The notes under the pieces are model-generated. The model did no database searches and was not told the origin of the DNA. It saw nothing but the letters and a program-made list of their open reading frames with translations. Shown here piece by piece: positions 6,131-7,871 of a stretch of 7,871 nucleotides of DNA (the first letter of the stretch is position 1; each line of letters starts with the position of its first letter). The DNA is from Chitinophagales bacterium. Lineage in GTDB: Bacteria; Bacteroidota; Bacteroidia; Chitinophagales; UBA2359. The stretch is taken from positions 1 through 7,871 of the forward strand of contig JAHDDN010000249.1 of NCBI GenBank assembly GCA_020629335.1, read 5' to 3'. Both the position numbers and the translations under genes were made by a program.

Positions 6131-6904
6131 CTAACCTAAATTCCATTGCTCCTTATAGAAGTCTAAATCCTCAACAGCGGTATAATCATAGCGAATAGGC
6201 ACTACCGAAATATAACCCTGTGATAGTGCATAAACATCACTATCCTCACTTTCGTCATGATTCACAAAATCACCCGTTAACCAGTAGTACTTTCTACCAA
6301 AAGGATCAGTACGCTCATCAAATCGCTCCTTCCACTTAGCATCCGCCTGCTTACAAATACGTATCCCCTTTACTTTGCCCAGTTCTTGAGGAGGAAAATT
6401 TACATTGATCAGTCTCGAACCAGGCATATCCTGATTCAAAGCCAACTCAATCAACTGACGAGTATAATACTTTGCAACTGATAAATTTGCTCCATGATCA
6501 TACTCATAAATCGAAAGCCCAATCGAATTAACACCAACCAATGCACCTTCCATAGCCGCAGCCATCGTTCCTGAATAAATCACATTCGTAGCCGCATTCG
6601 ATCCATGATTAATCCCCGACAAACAAAGGTCTGGCTTGCGATCCAATACCACATCAAAGGCAATCTTCATGCAATCAGAAGGCGTACCGCTACAAGCATA
6701 AGCTTTCACCCCATCCATCACCTGCGTCTCCCTCAATCGCAAAGGCTTACCCATTGTCAAAGCATGACTCTTACCCGACTGATGAGAATCAGGAGCCACC
6801 ACTACCACATCACCAAATTCTCTCGCCACTTCCATCAAACTACCTATCCCAGGCGCTGTAATCCCATCATCATTACTAACCAATATCAAAGGTCTTTTAT
6901 CCAT
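6131..6904 (-). CDS. surE: 5'/3'-nucleotidase SurE
   Basis: SurE is a cytoplasmic metal-dependent phosphatase that removes phosphate from nucleoside 5'- or 3'-monophosphates; it is tied to stationary-phase survival in some bacteria. The protein is 257 residues from the chosen start, close to the usual 250. The N-terminal ILVSNDDGITAPG (7-19) carries metal ligands D12 and D13. APDSHQSGKSHALT (37-50) carries S43, and SGINHGSNA (96-104) carries N99. All four match the ligands known from family structures. GTPSDC lies at 73-78. I chose the ATG at 6902-6904 because MDKRPLILVSNDDG is the family N-terminus. The frame stays open 21 codons upstream to an ATG at 6967, but that stretch overlaps the T-rich tail of the preceding gene's terminator. 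The gene reads away from the T9SS cargo gene's terminator and is convergent with ald. I see no clear promoter box upstream. Confidence 0.95.
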   Translation of the reverse strand: MDKRPLILVSNDDGITAPGIGSLMEVAREFGDVVVVAPDSHQSGKSHALTMGKPLRLRETQVMDGVKAYACSGTPSDCMKIAFDVVLDRKPDLCLSGINHGSNAATNVIYSGTMAAAMEGALVGVNSIGLSIYEYDHGANLSVAKYYTRQLIELALNQDMPGSRLINVNFPPQELGKVKGIRICKQADAKWKERFDERTDPFGRKYYWLTGDFVNHDESEDSDVYALSQGYISVVPIRYDYTAVEDLDFYKEQWNLG

Positions 6905-6956
6905 AGATTTTATTAATTCGTTTAACTCACAAAGAAAAGGCCACCCAATATACCTT

Positions 6957-6999
6957 AAAAAAATCAAAAAGGGCTGCCCTCCCTAAGGAAAGCAACCCT
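6957..6999 (-). terminator. Intrinsic terminator of the T9SS cargo gene
   Basis: On the minus strand, AGGGTTGC (6999-6992) pairs with GCAGCCCT (6977-6970) in an 8-bp stem with one G-T wobble; TCC/GGA can add a small inner stem. A T-rich run (TTTTTGATTTTTTT) follows directly. The hairpin starts 28 bases after the stop codon at 7027. This is the most classical terminator in the window, and it separates the cargo gene from surE on the same strand. Confidence 0.85.
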
Positions 7000-7026
7000 A
7001 AACCAACAAATAATACTACTCAACTA

Positions 7027-7871
7027 TTATTTTGAAACAATCAATTTATAATTTTCAATGATTCCATTATCTGTTGTTAATTGACAGATATACATACCTG
7101 ATGCTAATTGATCGGCATCAAATACTACTGTCTGAATAGCGCCTGCATCAACAGTGCCATTGAATAAGTTAGCTAGCTGCTTACCTGATACATCAGTGAC
7201 TACCACATTCACCTCTGATGTTTGGTCTACTGCAAACTCAATGAATGATTCAGTCGCAAATGGATTAGGATAAGCATTTACCATTGCTTGACCACCAGCT
7301 TTCAAACGACCACCATTTCTATCCAATGGAATCCAGTAGTGATCCTCCGTTTCATTACCATCAGCATCTGTAATCAACACAGTATAGTGAGAAGACTCTA
7401 ATCCAGTGAATGTTACACAGTCAACGCAATCTCCTGCATTAGCTGCACCAGCTAAGGCACCGCCATCATTGTCAATACCCATAGAATTTACATAGGTACC
7501 CACACTTACTTGGCTACCTTGATATAGATCTAAAGTATATCCAGCTACACCACCTTCTACACAAATCATTAAAGTACCATCCTCTGCATTCACAGAAGTA
7601 GAACCTGTTAATTCAAAGTAACAAACATCTAAGATTGGACCACCATCAATGGTTCCATTAGAACCACCTTCCCATGCGTTGTCATTAGTAACAATCATAT
7701 CACAACCATATTCGTCCGTAATGGTTAATGACCAATCTGCTTCATCAGCATAGTGAATTTGGAATTCTGGGCCATCACCAAAAGTATCATTTTCTTGATC
7801 TACTCTTACATAACCTTCTCTATCCCAATCAAAAGTATAAGTACCTGAACCACCACATACATCTACATCAA
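7027..7871 (-). CDS. Secreted or surface protein with T9SS type A C-terminal sorting domain (3' part only)
   Basis: This is the C-terminal 280 residues of a larger exported protein. The frame is open to the right edge, so the start and signal peptide lie outside the window and the internal ATG at 7698 is not the start. Visible residues 1-57 (CGGSGTYTFDW to WSLTITDEYGCD) look like the end of a SprB-type or PKD-like adhesin repeat. Residues of about 80-180 form a second Ig-like unit, with VEGGVAGYTLDLYQG and then FTGLESSHYTVLITDADGNE. It contains a CVDC pair at 148-151. Residues from about 190 to 280 are a T9SS type A sorting domain: the YPNPF signature at 200-204, SGKQL, the strand before LASGMYICQL, and the terminal KLIVSK. 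T9SS would move such a protein across the outer membrane, and PorU-type sortase would remove the domain. The role of the body of the protein is unknown. A strong terminator follows. Confidence 0.9.
   Translation of the reverse strand, partial: DVDVCGGSGTYTFDWDREGYVRVDQENDTFGDGPEFQIHYADEADWSLTITDEYGCDMIVTNDNAWEGGSNGTIDGGPILDVCYFELTGSTSVNAEDGTLMICVEGGVAGYTLDLYQGSQVSVGTYVNSMGIDNDGGALAGAANAGDCVDCVTFTGLESSHYTVLITDADGNETEDHYWIPLDRNGGRLKAGGQAMVNAYPNPFATESFIEFAVDQTSEVNVVVTDVSGKQLANLFNGTVDAGAIQTVVFDADQLASGMYICQLTTDNGIIENYKLIVSK

Noticed and set aside
6605..6916. Plus-strand open frame of 103 codons
   Set aside because: It is antisense to the conserved N-terminal half of surE, and its residues look like translated antisense.

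Overview
The window comes from a member of the Bacteroidota. The signs are a PorX-type response regulator (found with the type IX secretion system, T9SS), a protein ending in a T9SS type A sorting domain, an HD-hydrolase gene next to lpxD, a Bacteroidota-style -7 promoter box and little use of Shine-Dalgarno sites. The AT-rich, heptamer-repeat-laden intergenic DNA suggests a saprospirian-like lineage, but that is only an inference.

Layout. Positions 1-206 hold no gene. They carry a folded stem/internal-loop element (1-133), a short perfect hairpin (145-164) and most of a heptamer array (167-229). On the minus strand follow lpxD (207-1238, lipid A synthesis) and, upstream of it, an HD-superfamily phosphohydrolase (1431-2654). 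The 192-base gap between them contains a palindromic element (1299-1334) and a second, unrelated heptamer array (1410-1437). Divergent from these, on the plus strand, lie porX (2819-4363), a strong 13-bp hairpin (4375-4404), tsaE (4425-4832, tRNA t6A modification) and an alanine dehydrogenase gene (4880-6100). Convergent with the last is surE (6131-6904, minus strand). It is followed, further right, by an intrinsic terminator (about 6957-6999) that ends a partial T9SS cargo gene (7027 to the right edge, minus strand).

How the genes fit together. lpxD and the HD protein form the kind of envelope/housekeeping pair commonly seen in this phylum. PorX connects signalling to T9SS, and the rightmost gene encodes a likely T9SS client, although nothing shows that this particular gene is under PorX control. 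tsaE, alanine dehydrogenase and surE are housekeeping or metabolic genes.

The coding content is ordinary for the phylum, and I see no new multi-gene system. The parts most worth a second look are non-coding: the folded element at the left edge, two different 7-bp-period arrays that each supply the stop codon of a gene, the dispersed-looking palindrome, and a hairpin that pairs a perfect AAGGAGG with its complement. Among the proteins, the alanine dehydrogenase lacks one of the two lysines of the usual KVKEP motif.
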